DNA from: Pseudarthrobacter sp. C4D7
GTDB taxonomy: Bacteria > Actinomycetota > Actinomycetes > Actinomycetales > Micrococcaceae
Length of the DNA stretch: 64,000 nt
Assembly (NCBI RefSeq): GCF_013359725.1
Contig: NZ_JABFMW010000015.1
Location: forward strand, 1 to 64,000
Direction: 5' to 3'
The position numbers and the translations under genes are program-made. The notes beneath the pieces were generated by a model that saw only the letters and a program-made list of their open reading frames with translations, had not been told where the DNA came from and made no database searches. This document shows, one piece after another, positions 16,145 to 23,949 of the stretch. Position 1 is the first letter of the stretch. The number at the start of each line of letters is the position of its first letter.

Positions 16145-16172
16145 ATTGTTACTTGCAAGTTGGCATTGTTAC
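16145..16172. promoter_or_regulatory. direct repeat ATTGTTAC x2, 20-bp spacing
   Basis: ATTGTTAC at 16145-16152 and 16165-16172 are exact copies two helical turns apart. They flank TTGCAA (16153-16158), which lies 18 bases before CACACT (16177-16182), a possible -10. OmpR-type winged helices commonly bind direct repeats, so autoregulation of the downstream gene is an attractive but unproven reading. Confidence 0.45.
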
Positions 16173-16188
16173 GCGGCACACTTCCAAT

Positions 16189-16281
16189 GTGAACAAGAAC
16201 TCAACAGCACCTGCAGCCGCAGAACATTGGACCAGCACACCCGCTGCCGCCAACATGCGCTGTTGTCGAATGCACGCCTGA
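16189..16281 (+). CDS. possible leaderless 30-residue leader peptide ending RCCRMHA
   Basis: A GTG at 16189 sits exactly six bases after CACACT and opens a 30-codon frame (VNKNSTAPAAAEHW... NMRCCRMHA) that ends at 16281, 132 bases before the winged-helix gene. The adjacent Cys-Cys codons near the end recall cysteine-responsive leader peptides of actinobacteria, but no attenuator is evident apart from a TCCCCG/CGGGGA pair near 16340-16360. It could be a chance frame. Conservation in related genomes would decide. Confidence 0.3.
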   Translation: MNKNSTAPAAAEHWTSTPAAANMRCCRMHA

Positions 16282-16413
16282 CCTTCCCCACCCACCGAAG
16301 TTCTTAGGCATTCGCCCCCAAGCCCAGCGTCGGGCGTCCCTCCCCGGTCCGCGTGACGGGGAAGCCAGCATTCGAGCCGCGGAGCCGGCCATTTCACAAT
16401 GAGGTAAGCATTC

Positions 16414-17280
16414 ATGTCAGTTGCATCCGGATACGTCCACATCTCTGTCCGTAACGCCGCCAAGGCCGGCCAGGCCACCGGCCTCCGCCCCGGCTTCGGA
16501 CCGCGTCCTTCGCTTGCTCCCTCCCCGTCCGGAAGCAGCTTCCCCGCGCAGGGCTTCGCTCCGCAGGGATACAACCCGACCTCCTACGGCCAGCTTCGCG
16601 CCGTGCACCCCGCCGAAGCTGCCCCCGTCACCGCTCCCACGCCCGTGGTGCCCGGCGCACACCAGGTCCGTCCGGTAGCAAACGACAACGTTGCCCGCGG
16701 ATTCGTCCTTTACATGGGCATCGATGAGGAAACCGCGGCAGCAGCCGGCACCTCCATCGCCAAGCTCGCCCAGGAAATCCGCGCTTACGCCCAGTCCCTG
16801 GTCTCAGGCGCCGAAAGCTACGCCGCCGTTGCCGTGGCGCCGGCCGGCACCCCCGGTTCCGCGCTCGACGTCGTCCGCTCCACCTTTGGCGACCCCACGG
16901 TCAACTCCCGCCAGCGCACCGAAACCCCCCGCCCTGCCCAGTCGCAGGAACCGCGGCCTTCCGGGGTGCTCATTGACCTCGCCCGCCGCGAAGTGCACCT
17001 CGACGGCGAATCCCTGAACCTGACGTTCAAGGAGTTCGAGCTCCTCAACTACCTTGTGGAGAACGGCACCCGCACCGTGGGCCGCGACGAACTCCTTGAG
17101 GGACTGTGGCGCAACGCCGAAGAAGTGCCTAACGAGCGCACCATCGACGTCCACATCCGCCGCCTCCGCTCCAAGCTGGGACGCCTCGCCAACACGGTCC
17201 GCACCGTCCGCGGCCAGGGCTACCGGTTCTACGAGCACCCGGAGGTTGTTGTCTGGGCCGCTCCGGAGTACTCGATCTAA
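16414..17280 (+). CDS. orphan winged-helix (OmpR-type) transcriptional regulator
   Basis: The 288-residue protein has no receiver domain. Residues 1-90 are Pro/Gly/Ala-rich and disordered; about 95-155 form a small conserved-looking alpha/beta segment (RGFVLYMGIDE, LAQEIRAYAQSL, YAAVAVAP); about 188-275 are a trans_reg_C winged helix (VHLDGESLNLTFKEFELLNYL, RTIDVHIRRLRSKLG, VRGQGYRFYE). GAGGT eight bases before ATG 16414 supports the start. The DNA-binding part is typical of phosphorylation-independent relatives seen across Micrococcales. The target genes are unknown. It lies behind an unusually long leader with repeats, which suggests strong control of its own level. Confidence 0.85.
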   Translation: MSVASGYVHISVRNAAKAGQATGLRPGFGPRPSLAPSPSGSSFPAQGFAPQGYNPTSYGQLRAVHPAEAAPVTAPTPVVPGAHQVRPVANDNVARGFVLYMGIDEETAAAAGTSIAKLAQEIRAYAQSLVSGAESYAAVAVAPAGTPGSALDVVRSTFGDPTVNSRQRTETPRPAQSQEPRPSGVLIDLARREVHLDGESLNLTFKEFELLNYLVENGTRTVGRDELLEGLWRNAEEVPNERTIDVHIRRLRSKLGRLANTVRTVRGQGYRFYEHPEVVVWAAPEYSI

Positions 17281-17292
17281 GTATCTTTCGCG

Positions 17293-17330
17293 CGAAGGCG
17301 ACTTGCTCCTGTGGGGCTGGTCGCCCTTCG
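17293..17330 (+). terminator. hairpin after the winged-helix gene
   Basis: CGAAGGCGAC pairs with GTCGCCCTTCG (one bulged C) around a 17-base loop, starting 12 bases after the stop codon. Confidence 0.55.
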
Positions 17331-17382
17331 GCGTTCAGCCGGCCCTCGCCAAGAACTGTGCCTCCGCGGCTGGGGGATTGGC

Positions 17383-17388
17383 TAGGCT
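17383..17388 (+). promoter_or_regulatory. -10 element TAGGCT for leaderless sixA-like gene
   Basis: TAGGCT, six bases (TGGGCC), then ATG at 17395. No ribosome site is present. Confidence 0.65.
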
Positions 17389-17394
17389 TGGGCC

Positions 17395-17922
17395 ATGAGC
17401 TCGCACCACGTTCGACGCCTTGTGATCATGCGCCATGCCAAGGCGGACTGGCCCGGCGGGGTGGCCGACCATGAGCGGCCGCTGGAGGAGCGCGGGCACC
17501 GGGAGGCGCCGCTGGCAGGGCGCTGGCTGCTCAAGCACAACATCCTCCCGGACTTCATCCTGTGCTCCAGCGCCCTGCGCACCCGGCAAACCTGCACGTG
17601 GGTCTGCTCCGAACTCGGCGACAAGGCCCCCACACCCAAACTTGAAGACGGACTGTACGCAGCCTCAGCCCTCCGGATGCTCACGGTGGTCAACCACGTG
17701 CCGGACACCGTCACCACGCTGATGCTGATCGCGCACCTGCCCGGCGTGCAGGACCTGGCCATGCACCTTGCCTCGCGGGATTCCGACCACGACGCCTATA
17801 TGGACGCCGCCACCCGCTTTCCCACCAATGCGCTCACGGTCCTGGAGACGGAGAAGCCCTGGTCGGAACTCGACGGCCAGGATGCCCGGATTACCCGGTT
17901 CGCGGTGCCCCGGGCCCACTAG
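17395..17922 (+). CDS. SixA-type histidine phosphatase
   Basis: The 175-residue protein belongs to the histidine phosphatase (RHG) superfamily: LVIMRHAKADWP at 9-20 gives the catalytic RHA and the SixA-like KADW, CSSALRTRQT near 57-66 supplies the second Arg, and LIAHLPGVQD near 113 the second His. SixA in enterobacteria removes phosphate from phospho-His domains; in actinobacteria the substrate is undefined. It is transcribed alone and converges with the LysR gene. Confidence 0.9.
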   Translation: MSSHHVRRLVIMRHAKADWPGGVADHERPLEERGHREAPLAGRWLLKHNILPDFILCSSALRTRQTCTWVCSELGDKAPTPKLEDGLYAASALRMLTVVNHVPDTVTTLMLIAHLPGVQDLAMHLASRDSDHDAYMDAATRFPTNALTVLETEKPWSELDGQDARITRFAVPRAH

Positions 17923-17970
17923 AAGCGGCTTCGGCGCTGGTCAGGGGCAGCGCTCCAAGCACCGCGGACG

Positions 17971-18897
17971 CTAAGGCTTCATGCTGTTCTGACCGGCTTC
18001 ATTGCCGGCAATTCTGCGCAGCAGCGCCGCGACGTGCCTGATGCCCGGACTGGCTGTCATGGTCCGGCGGTGGACGAGCCCCACCTGCCGGGCCTGGACC
18101 GGGTTCACCACGGGAACTGCCACCACATCCGGAGGCAGTGCCGGCCGGCCCAGCCGGGGCACCAGGGCCACGGCCACGCCCTGCTCCACCAGGGCGATGT
18201 GGGTGGCAAAGTCGGGGTCGTAAACCCGGATGTCCGGTACCCGGCCCAGATCGGCGAAAATCCGCAGGAGGGCCTCATTGCAGATGGCTCCGTCAGGTGT
18301 GCTGATCCAGCGTTCGGACACCAGCTGTGCCGGCTCCACCTCCGCGTGGTGTGCCAGTGGGTGGCTGCGGTGCACCAGGAGGTCCGCAACGTCCTCGCAG
18401 AGCCATTCGAGCGCCAGGTGTTCCGGGATCACCAGCGGCACCGAGTTCCAGTTATGCACCAGCCCCAGGTCCGCTTCTCCGTTGGCAACCCGGGCCACGG
18501 CCTCGCGCGGATCCTCAGCCAGGACCGACAGGTCGAGGGTGGACCCCGATTGCCCCACCTGCGCCAGCAGCGGCCCCACCAGCCCCCGGCAGGCAGTGGA
18601 AAATGCCACCACGCGCAGGCTGCCGCTCGGCTTTGCCGGATCTGCCAGCAGCGTGGACTCAAGCTCCTCGAGTTCGGCCAGGATGCGCCTGCCGTAAGCC
18701 GCCAGGGCCAGCCCGCGTTCGGTCAGCAGGACTCCGCGGCCGCGGCGCTCCAGGACGGCAAAGCCGCCCTCCTTTTCCAGCTTCTTCACCTGCTGCGAAA
18801 CCGCCGAAGGGCTGAACCCCATCGCTTCCGCAGCGGCTATGACGGTCCCATGCTGTTCGATGGCCGCGAGGGCCCGCAGCGAGCCGATATCGATCAT
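17971..18897 (-). CDS. LysR-family transcriptional regulator
   Basis: The 308-residue protein has an N-terminal helix-turn-helix (LRALAAIEQHGTVIAAAEAM, then SPSAVSQQVKKLEKE) and a substrate-binding domain from about residue 90. It diverges from an EamA exporter gene with only about 70 bases between, the classic arrangement of a regulator with its target. The start at 18897 (MIDIGSL) is preferred over 18912 because TACGTT lies exactly six bases before it. The effector is unknown; EamA partners often export amino acids or related metabolites. Confidence 0.92.
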   Translation of the reverse strand: MIDIGSLRALAAIEQHGTVIAAAEAMGFSPSAVSQQVKKLEKEGGFAVLERRGRGVLLTERGLALAAYGRRILAELEELESTLLADPAKPSGSLRVVAFSTACRGLVGPLLAQVGQSGSTLDLSVLAEDPREAVARVANGEADLGLVHNWNSVPLVIPEHLALEWLCEDVADLLVHRSHPLAHHAEVEPAQLVSERWISTPDGAICNEALLRIFADLGRVPDIRVYDPDFATHIALVEQGVAVALVPRLGRPALPPDVVAVPVVNPVQARQVGLVHRRTMTASPGIRHVAALLRRIAGNEAGQNSMKP

Positions 18898-18903
18898 GAA
18901 GCA

Positions 18904-18909
18904 AACGTA
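18904..18909 (-). promoter_or_regulatory. -10 element TACGTT for leaderless lysR-like gene
   Basis: On the minus strand TACGTT, TGCTTC, ATG. The divergent plus-strand -10 candidate for the exporter (TAAGCT at 18928-18933) lies in the expected -35 region of this promoter, so the two transcripts likely compete. Confidence 0.6.
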
Positions 18910-18943
18910 CATGATGGAATGCCGAATTAAGCTCTGGTGCTTC

Positions 18944-18973
18944 ATGTGGCCCTCTGCCACAGTAAGAGCGTGA
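18944..18973 (+). CDS. possible 9-codon upstream ORF coupled to the EamA gene
   Basis: ATG at 18944 begins MWPSATVRA and its TGA (18971-18973) overlaps the GTG start of the exporter at 18970 (GTGA). It begins about ten bases after TAAGCT, so the transcript would have almost no leader before it. Such a frame would bring ribosomes to a GTG start that has no ribosome site of its own. It may be fortuitous. Confidence 0.35.
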   Translation: MWPSATVRA

Positions 18974-19974
18974 ACCTCCGCGATTCCCTCCTTGCCGTGC
19001 TGGTGGCCCTGCTGTGGGGCCTGAACTTCGTGGCCATCGACATCGGACTCCACGCGGGCGGCCAAAACTTCCCGCCGCTGCTGTTCGTGGCCATGCGATT
19101 CGTCCTGGTGGTCTTCCCGTGGATCTTCTTTGTACGGAAGCCGGAGGTGTCCTGGAAGGCGATCATCGGCGTCGGCCTCTTCATGAGCGCGGGCCAGTTC
19201 GGCCTCCTCTACCTGGCCATGGCGCTGGGCATGCCTGCGGGCCTCGCGTCCCTGGTCCTGCAGGCGCAGGTGCTGCTGACCGTCCTGCTGGCGGCGGCGT
19301 TCCTGGGCGAGCGGCCCAGCCGGCGGCAGCTGGCGGGAGTGGGGCTGGGGGTGGCCGGGCTGGCCCTCGTCTCCGTGGGACGCAGCGCCGTGGCGCCGCT
19401 CCTCCCGCTGGTCATTGTCCTGGCCGCGGCCCTGTCCTGGGCTGCCGGCAACGTCATCGCCCGGAAAGCCCGGGCGGCCTCGGGCCTGGGTCTGGTGGTG
19501 TGGTCCGGAGCCGTGGTGCCGCTTCCGCTGGCAGCGCTGTCGGTGCTGGTGGACGGGCCCGGCACCGTGTGGCAGTCGCTGTCCTCCCTCCAGGCACCCA
19601 CCGTGCTCAGCGCGCTGTACACCGCGGTGTTCGCCTCACTGGTGGGCTACGGCATCTGGAACCGGCTCCTGGCCAGCCACCCGTCCTCGGCCGTTGTCCC
19701 GTTCACCCTGCTGGTCCCGGTGGTGGGCATGAGCGCCGCGTGGTTTGTCCTCGCCGAGGTGCCCTCGCCCACGGAACTGGCGGGCGGAGTGCTCCTCCTG
19801 GGCGGCGTGGCGACGGCGGTGCTCACCCGGGCGGGCAACCTGCGTCAGCGGCGGGGGAGCGTGCCGCTGCCGGACCTGCCGGCCGGCCTCGGCGGGGGCG
19901 AAGCGGACGACGACGGCGGCCGGGCCGCGGAGGACGTCCCCCGGGAGGGGCTTCGCGGGGCTGACGTCCGCTGA
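18970..19974 (+). CDS. EamA/DMT-family exporter
   Basis: The protein (334 residues from GTG 18970) has ten predicted membrane segments as two EamA repeats (LLWGLNFVAIDIG in the first, LSWAAGNVIARKA in the second), followed by a polar tail of about 45 residues. EamA proteins export amino acids or small metabolites such as cysteine precursors; which one cannot be told. The start at GTG 18970 (VNLRDSLLAV) fits the usual N-terminus; GTG 18937 gives a longer product. Its 3' end overlaps the convergent gene 19845-20507 by 130 bases. Confidence 0.88.
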   Translation: MNLRDSLLAVLVALLWGLNFVAIDIGLHAGGQNFPPLLFVAMRFVLVVFPWIFFVRKPEVSWKAIIGVGLFMSAGQFGLLYLAMALGMPAGLASLVLQAQVLLTVLLAAAFLGERPSRRQLAGVGLGVAGLALVSVGRSAVAPLLPLVIVLAAALSWAAGNVIARKARAASGLGLVVWSGAVVPLPLAALSVLVDGPGTVWQSLSSLQAPTVLSALYTAVFASLVGYGIWNRLLASHPSSAVVPFTLLVPVVGMSAAWFVLAEVPSPTELAGGVLLLGGVATAVLTRAGNLRQRRGSVPLPDLPAGLGGGEADDDGGRAAEDVPREGLRGADVR

Positions 19975-20507
19975 GCGGAAGATCCCTGGGTGCTTGCTCT
20001 CTGGCCTCCTGCCCGGGGTGCGGCCGGCCGGGGGCTGCGCGCCGCCGTCGTGCCCGTCCGCTGTGCCGGGGAACGCTGCGGCACCGGCCTGCGCGCCGCC
20101 GTCCGTTTTCTTCCCGGCCACAGGGCACCGAGGAAGAGCACCCCAAAGGTCGCCACCAGTGCGCCGGCAGCGCCGATGAAGTAGTTGTCCGGGTCATCGG
20201 TGGGCAGCGGGGTGCCCAGGAAGGAGGACTGGCCGTTGAACGCCAGTTCCCATGTGCTGAGGAACGCCAGGGAGAAGCCCAGGGCAAGGGCGGTCCCGGC
20301 GCCCGCTGCGAACAGGGCAAAGCGCCGCCGCCGCACCAGGAGCTCGGCGACGGCAGCCAGGTACGCCAACACCAAAACCCCCAGGAACGCCACGAACACC
20401 GGCTCGGCGAGGGTCATCGCGGTGAGCACCAGCAGCCCAGCAGCAACGATGCCGCAGATCACCGCGAACTTTCCGCTCTTCCCCGTATGGCGCATGTGCT
20501 CCATCAT
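19845..20507 (-). CDS. four-helix membrane protein with basic disordered tail
   Basis: The 220-residue protein has four predicted membrane segments in the first 130 residues (FAVICGIVAAGLLVLTAMTL, VFVAFLGVLVLAYLAAV, LFAAGAGTALALGFSLAFL, YFIGAAGALVATFGVLFLGAL), resembling small DUF-type integral proteins, and a tail of about 90 residues made almost only of Arg, Pro, Ser, Ala and Gly. Its ATG overlaps the TGA of the TetR gene (ATGA), placing it last in the four-gene operon. The tail is encoded opposite the end of the EamA gene, suggesting that it arose by loss of an earlier stop. Function unknown. Confidence 0.75.
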   Translation of the reverse strand: MMEHMRHTGKSGKFAVICGIVAAGLLVLTAMTLAEPVFVAFLGVLVLAYLAAVAELLVRRRRFALFAAGAGTALALGFSLAFLSTWELAFNGQSSFLGTPLPTDDPDNYFIGAAGALVATFGVLFLGALWPGRKRTAARRPVPQRSPAQRTGTTAARSPRPAAPRAGGQRASTQGSSAQRTSAPRSPSRGTSSAARPPSSSASPPPRPAGRSGSGTLPRR

Positions 20508-21151
20508 CCCTGAGGAGCTGGCTCCTTCAGGACGTAGCCGCGCATGATGGCCATGATTGCTGCAACGCTTTGGTCACGGGTGCGCTCCGGGTTGTACGTC
20601 TGCCGGTCCAGGCCCACCACGAAGCACGCGCCAAAGATGGCCGTCTCCAGGCTGCCTCTGGATACGGAGTTGTCCACCGGGTAGGCCTCAGCCACTTTTT
20701 GTACGGCCTGGCCGATGACTTCCAGCAGCTCCCCGCGCAGGATGGCGAACGTGCCCTGCCATTCGCTGGGTATCCGCCAGTTTTCGCTGACCCACAGGCG
20801 TGCGAAGGACGGGTACTCGGCCATGAAATCCATGGCCTGGCCGATCATCGCCTCCATGGCCAGCAGCGGGTCCGGCCCCGCCGCTCCACCGTTGGCAGCC
20901 TCAAGCAGCCGCGCCTTGAGGATGTCCACGCCGTGCCGCAGGAGCTGGGCGATCAGCTCGGACTTGCTGCCGAAGTTGTAGTAGACCGTTCCCTTGGAAA
21001 CCCCCGCCGCTGCCGCGATCTCATCGACGGTGACGCTGGCGGCCCCGCGCTCGCCGATCAGCTCCATGGAGGCGTCGAAGAGCTTCTGGCGGGTGGCGTT
21101 GGTCCGGGCAGGCCGCAGCGCCTTGCCGGCGGGCGTCGGGTCAGTGGTCAT
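20504..21151 (-). CDS. TetR-family regulator of the YhgE operon
   Basis: The 215-residue protein begins MTTDPTPAGK and has the TetR helix-turn-helix at about 20-65 (TRQKLFDASMELIGERGAA, VDEIAAAAGVSKGTVYYNF). Its ATG overlaps the TGA of the YhgE-like gene (ATGA). An 18-bp perfect palindrome in the promoter of the first gene of the operon (23959-23976) is the probable operator, so the protein likely represses its own operon and responds to a hydrophobic or envelope-active ligand. The ligand is unknown. Confidence 0.92.
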   Translation of the reverse strand: MTTDPTPAGKALRPARTNATRQKLFDASMELIGERGAASVTVDEIAAAAGVSKGTVYYNFGSKSELIAQLLRHGVDILKARLLEAANGGAAGPDPLLAMEAMIGQAMDFMAEYPSFARLWVSENWRIPSEWQGTFAILRGELLEVIGQAVQKVAEAYPVDNSVSRGSLETAIFGACFVVGLDRQTYNPERTRDQSVAAIMAIMRGYVLKEPAPQG

Positions 21152-23184
21152 ACGGCGATCTCCGGTTTCAGGGTTTTGAGCGTCCAGTACTTGTTCTTCC
21201 GCGCCGCGAGGGTGGACAGGCCCGCGCCAAGCACCGTGTAGCCCAGCAGGCCCACAAACGTGGGGACAATCATGGACAGCTCCCCGCCGTAGATCAGGTG
21301 CCGCATCCCGGTCACCACGTATCCCATCGGCAGCACCTGGTGCACCACATGGAGCGGCTGGGGGGTGGTCTGCCATGGGAAGGTGCCGCCGGATGACACC
21401 AGCTGCAGGACCAGCAGGATCAGCACCACCAGCTTGCCGGGGGAGCCCAGCAGCGCCACGACGCCCTGGATGAGCGCGCTGAACGCCATGGCCGCGGCCA
21501 GCATCAGCAGCCACATCAGGACCGGGTGGGCCGGATTGAGCCCCAGCGCGAGGTCCGCCACCAGGGTCAGCAGCGAGGCCTGGACCACCGAGACCAGGAA
21601 GAACGGCAGCCAGCCGCCCAAGGCGATCTTCCACGACGGTGCGTTGGAGGCCAGTGCCCGCTGCGTAATGGGGCGCATGGCCTGGACCAGCATGAAAATG
21701 CCGATCCACATGGCCAGGGTGAGGAAGAAGGGCGCCAGCCCCGCGCCATAGGATCCGGCCTTGGCCTGCGAGACGTTGCTGACCGCCACGGGATCGGCCA
21801 TCACCTGCGACAGGTTGCTCTTTTGCGCGTCGTCGGGATTGGGAACCTGTCCGGCGCCCTTGCCAATCTCGTCGGAGAGGGTACGGGAGCCGGTGGCCGC
21901 CTGCCCCGCGCCGTCCGACACCTGGGCTGCACCGGCGTCGACCTTCCGCGCCCCGTCCGCCAGGCCGGCGGCACCGTCGACGGCGGACTGCTCACCGGCC
22001 GCCAGCGCTGCGGCACCGGTGTGCAGCTGGTCAGCCCCTGCCGAAGCCTGCTCAATGGCGCCCTTGAGGGCGGGCATCCCGGCGGCCAGTTGGGCGGCGC
22101 CGACGCTGACCGCTTCGGAGCCGTCGGCCAGCTGCTGGACCTGCGCCGCGTCTGCCTGGATCTTGCCCTTGGCAGCCGCCACCGGGCTGGACGCGGCGGT
22201 GGCGTCAAAGTCGGCCAGGAGCTTGTCCGCCTGTTCCTGGGTGATGACGCCCGAGGCGACCAGCCTGCTGTTGGACTCCACCACGCGGTTGCGCAGTCCC
22301 TGGTCCGCCACCTCCAGCTGCGTGGCCACATCCTGCACCTTGGCGTTGAGCTGTGCGTTCCCGGCCGCCACCTGGGCCGCGCCCGAAGCGAGGGTCTGCG
22401 CATCCGTGGGCAGGGTGGCCGTCTTGTCCTTCAGGACAGCCAGGCCGCTGCTGAGCTGGCCCGCGCCGTCGGTCAGCTGGTTGGCTCCATCGCGCAGCTT
22501 CAGCTGGCCGGCGTACAACTGGTCCGCGCCGCTGCTCAGGGCGGAGGTTCCCTCGTGGAGGGTGACCGTGCCGTCCCTGAGGGTGGCTACGCCGTCGGCC
22601 AGCTGGGAAGCTCCATCCGCCGCCTGGATCATCTTGGAGTGGATGGTGCCGAAACCGGTCAGCAGCTGGTTGGCGGTTTCCTCGCCCACTTCCTTGGCCA
22701 CCGTGGTGTGCACGGCGGTGGTCAGCTTGTCCACGATGGTGCTCAGGAGGTAGTTGTTGGCATCGTTCGTGGTCACGTTCAGCATCGCCTGGCTTGCAGA
22801 GTCAAAGCTGCCGGGGGAGACCAGGTTGGCAGAGAAATCCTTCGGGATCTTCAGCGCGAAGGCGTACTGGCCCGTGCTGACACCCGCATCGGCGTCCGCA
22901 GAGCTTTCCACCGGCACCCAGTGGAACACGTTGCCTTCCACCAGGCTGTCGGCAACTTTCGTCCCGGCCTCCAGGCGTGTGCCGTCGGCATTAGTGGCAC
23001 CGGAGTCCTCCACCACCAGGGCGGCATCGAGGTTGTTGAGGTGTCCATAGGGATCCCAGTTGGCGTAAAGGTAGACCGCGCCGTAGAGCAGGGGGACCAT
23101 GGTCAGCGCCAGGATGGTCAGCTTGGGCAGCAGCCCGCCGGTCATGCGCTTCAGTTCGGAGCGGGCAAGCCGCAGGACAGTCAC
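21148..23184 (-). CDS. YhgE/Pip-domain membrane protein
   Basis: The 678-residue protein starts with a membrane segment (LTILALTMVPLLYGAVYLYA near 24-44), then an outer region of about 430 residues. The middle part is a series of heptad-like alpha-helical repeats (ASQLADGVATLRDG, GADQLYAGQLKLRDGANQL and others), and five membrane segments follow at the C-terminus. This is the YhgE/Pip plan of ABC2-related envelope proteins, which occur in type VII secretion, phage receptor and antimicrobial-resistance loci. Its start overlaps the stop of the degenerate ATPase by ATGA. It probably forms a membrane complex with that protein; transport by it is not demonstrated. Confidence 0.9.
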   Translation of the reverse strand: MTVLRLARSELKRMTGGLLPKLTILALTMVPLLYGAVYLYANWDPYGHLNNLDAALVVEDSGATNADGTRLEAGTKVADSLVEGNVFHWVPVESSADADAGVSTGQYAFALKIPKDFSANLVSPGSFDSASQAMLNVTTNDANNYLLSTIVDKLTTAVHTTVAKEVGEETANQLLTGFGTIHSKMIQAADGASQLADGVATLRDGTVTLHEGTSALSSGADQLYAGQLKLRDGANQLTDGAGQLSSGLAVLKDKTATLPTDAQTLASGAAQVAAGNAQLNAKVQDVATQLEVADQGLRNRVVESNSRLVASGVITQEQADKLLADFDATAASSPVAAAKGKIQADAAQVQQLADGSEAVSVGAAQLAAGMPALKGAIEQASAGADQLHTGAAALAAGEQSAVDGAAGLADGARKVDAGAAQVSDGAGQAATGSRTLSDEIGKGAGQVPNPDDAQKSNLSQVMADPVAVSNVSQAKAGSYGAGLAPFFLTLAMWIGIFMLVQAMRPITQRALASNAPSWKIALGGWLPFFLVSVVQASLLTLVADLALGLNPAHPVLMWLLMLAAAMAFSALIQGVVALLGSPGKLVVLILLVLQLVSSGGTFPWQTTPQPLHVVHQVLPMGYVVTGMRHLIYGGELSMIVPTFVGLLGYTVLGAGLSTLAARKNKYWTLKTLKPEIAV

Positions 23185-23918
23185 TTGGCAACCTCAGTTT
23201 CGAGTTTGGTTTCCTGGTCTTCCGCCTCAGGGACGGTTTCCGCGGCCTCTGCTTCCCCGTCCTGCGCGGCGTGCCTGCCGGCGGGGGCGGGTTCGGGCGC
23301 GGCATTGCCGATCATGGCTGCCGGACCGTCCCACGACGCGGGGACGGCACTGACTGCCGCCACGACGGCGAGTGGCCGGCCGGCGTCGTACGCCAGCGCC
23401 TGCAGGCGCGGCAGCCACGTGAGCTCATCCGCGCTGTGGCGGTCCGGTGAGTCGACCACCAGAAGGTCGGTGCGGGGGTTGGCCAGCGCGAGTGCGGTCA
23501 GCAGTTCAAGCCGCCGGCCGGGCTCCAGTTGCTCAGTCCAGAGATCCGCGATGTCCTCGAAGCGGTTGACCTTGAGCCATGGGCCGCTGAGCAGGGCGCC
23601 GCGGTAGCGGCGCGGTATCAGGGCGAGGTCTTCGGTCACCAGGTCGCGGACACTGAGGTGCTCCTCGGGTTCGTTCACGCCGGGGGAGTCCACCAGGGCC
23701 GAGGCCAGGCGGATGTGCTTGGTCCGGCCGCTCCCGTCCCAGCTGACCTGCCCGGCGGCCGCTTTCATGCGGCCGCTGAGCAGCAGGGACAGTGCCGTGC
23801 GCTGGTCCTGCCTGTCGCCGGCGACGAGCAGCAGTTCGCCGCGCGCCAGCGTCAGTGAGGTGGCCGGAAGCAGCGGATCCCGGCGCCCTTTGGCCTGGAG
23901 CTGGTGTGCTGAGAGCAA
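23181..23918 (-). CDS. ABC-ATPase-like protein with degenerate nucleotide site
   Basis: The 245-residue protein aligns in layout with ABC ATPases: an N-terminal strand pair (LTLARGELLLVAGD), a Walker B-like strand (DLLVVDSPDRHSADEL), and the middle segment LEPGRRLELLTALALA where the signature should be. However, Walker A reads AGDRQDQRTA at 33-42 (no GKS/T), the signature lacks SGGQ, and the Walker B catalytic Glu is replaced. ATP hydrolysis is therefore unlikely. The last 40 residues are acidic. It starts with TTG at 23918 behind AAAGG, and is first in the operon with YhgE and TetR. Confidence 0.8.
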   Translation of the reverse strand: MLSAHQLQAKGRRDPLLPATSLTLARGELLLVAGDRQDQRTALSLLLSGRMKAAAGQVSWDGSGRTKHIRLASALVDSPGVNEPEEHLSVRDLVTEDLALIPRRYRGALLSGPWLKVNRFEDIADLWTEQLEPGRRLELLTALALANPRTDLLVVDSPDRHSADELTWLPRLQALAYDAGRPLAVVAAVSAVPASWDGPAAMIGNAAPEPAPAGRHAAQDGEAEAAETVPEAEDQETKLETEVAK

Positions 23919-23949
23919 GGAATGCCTTTCGCAGAAGAAGTCTGCATCA

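Noticed and set aside
17934..17953. GCGCTG/CAGCGC pair between the sixA-like and lysR genes as terminator
   Set aside because: Only six base pairs with an eight-base loop and no T tract; too weak to call.
21526..23607. 693-residue plus-strand frame opposite the YhgE and ATPase-like genes
   Set aside because: It is a GC-rich shadow with Arg/Gly/His-rich composition and no known motifs; the minus strand carries clear overlapping genes and a promoter.
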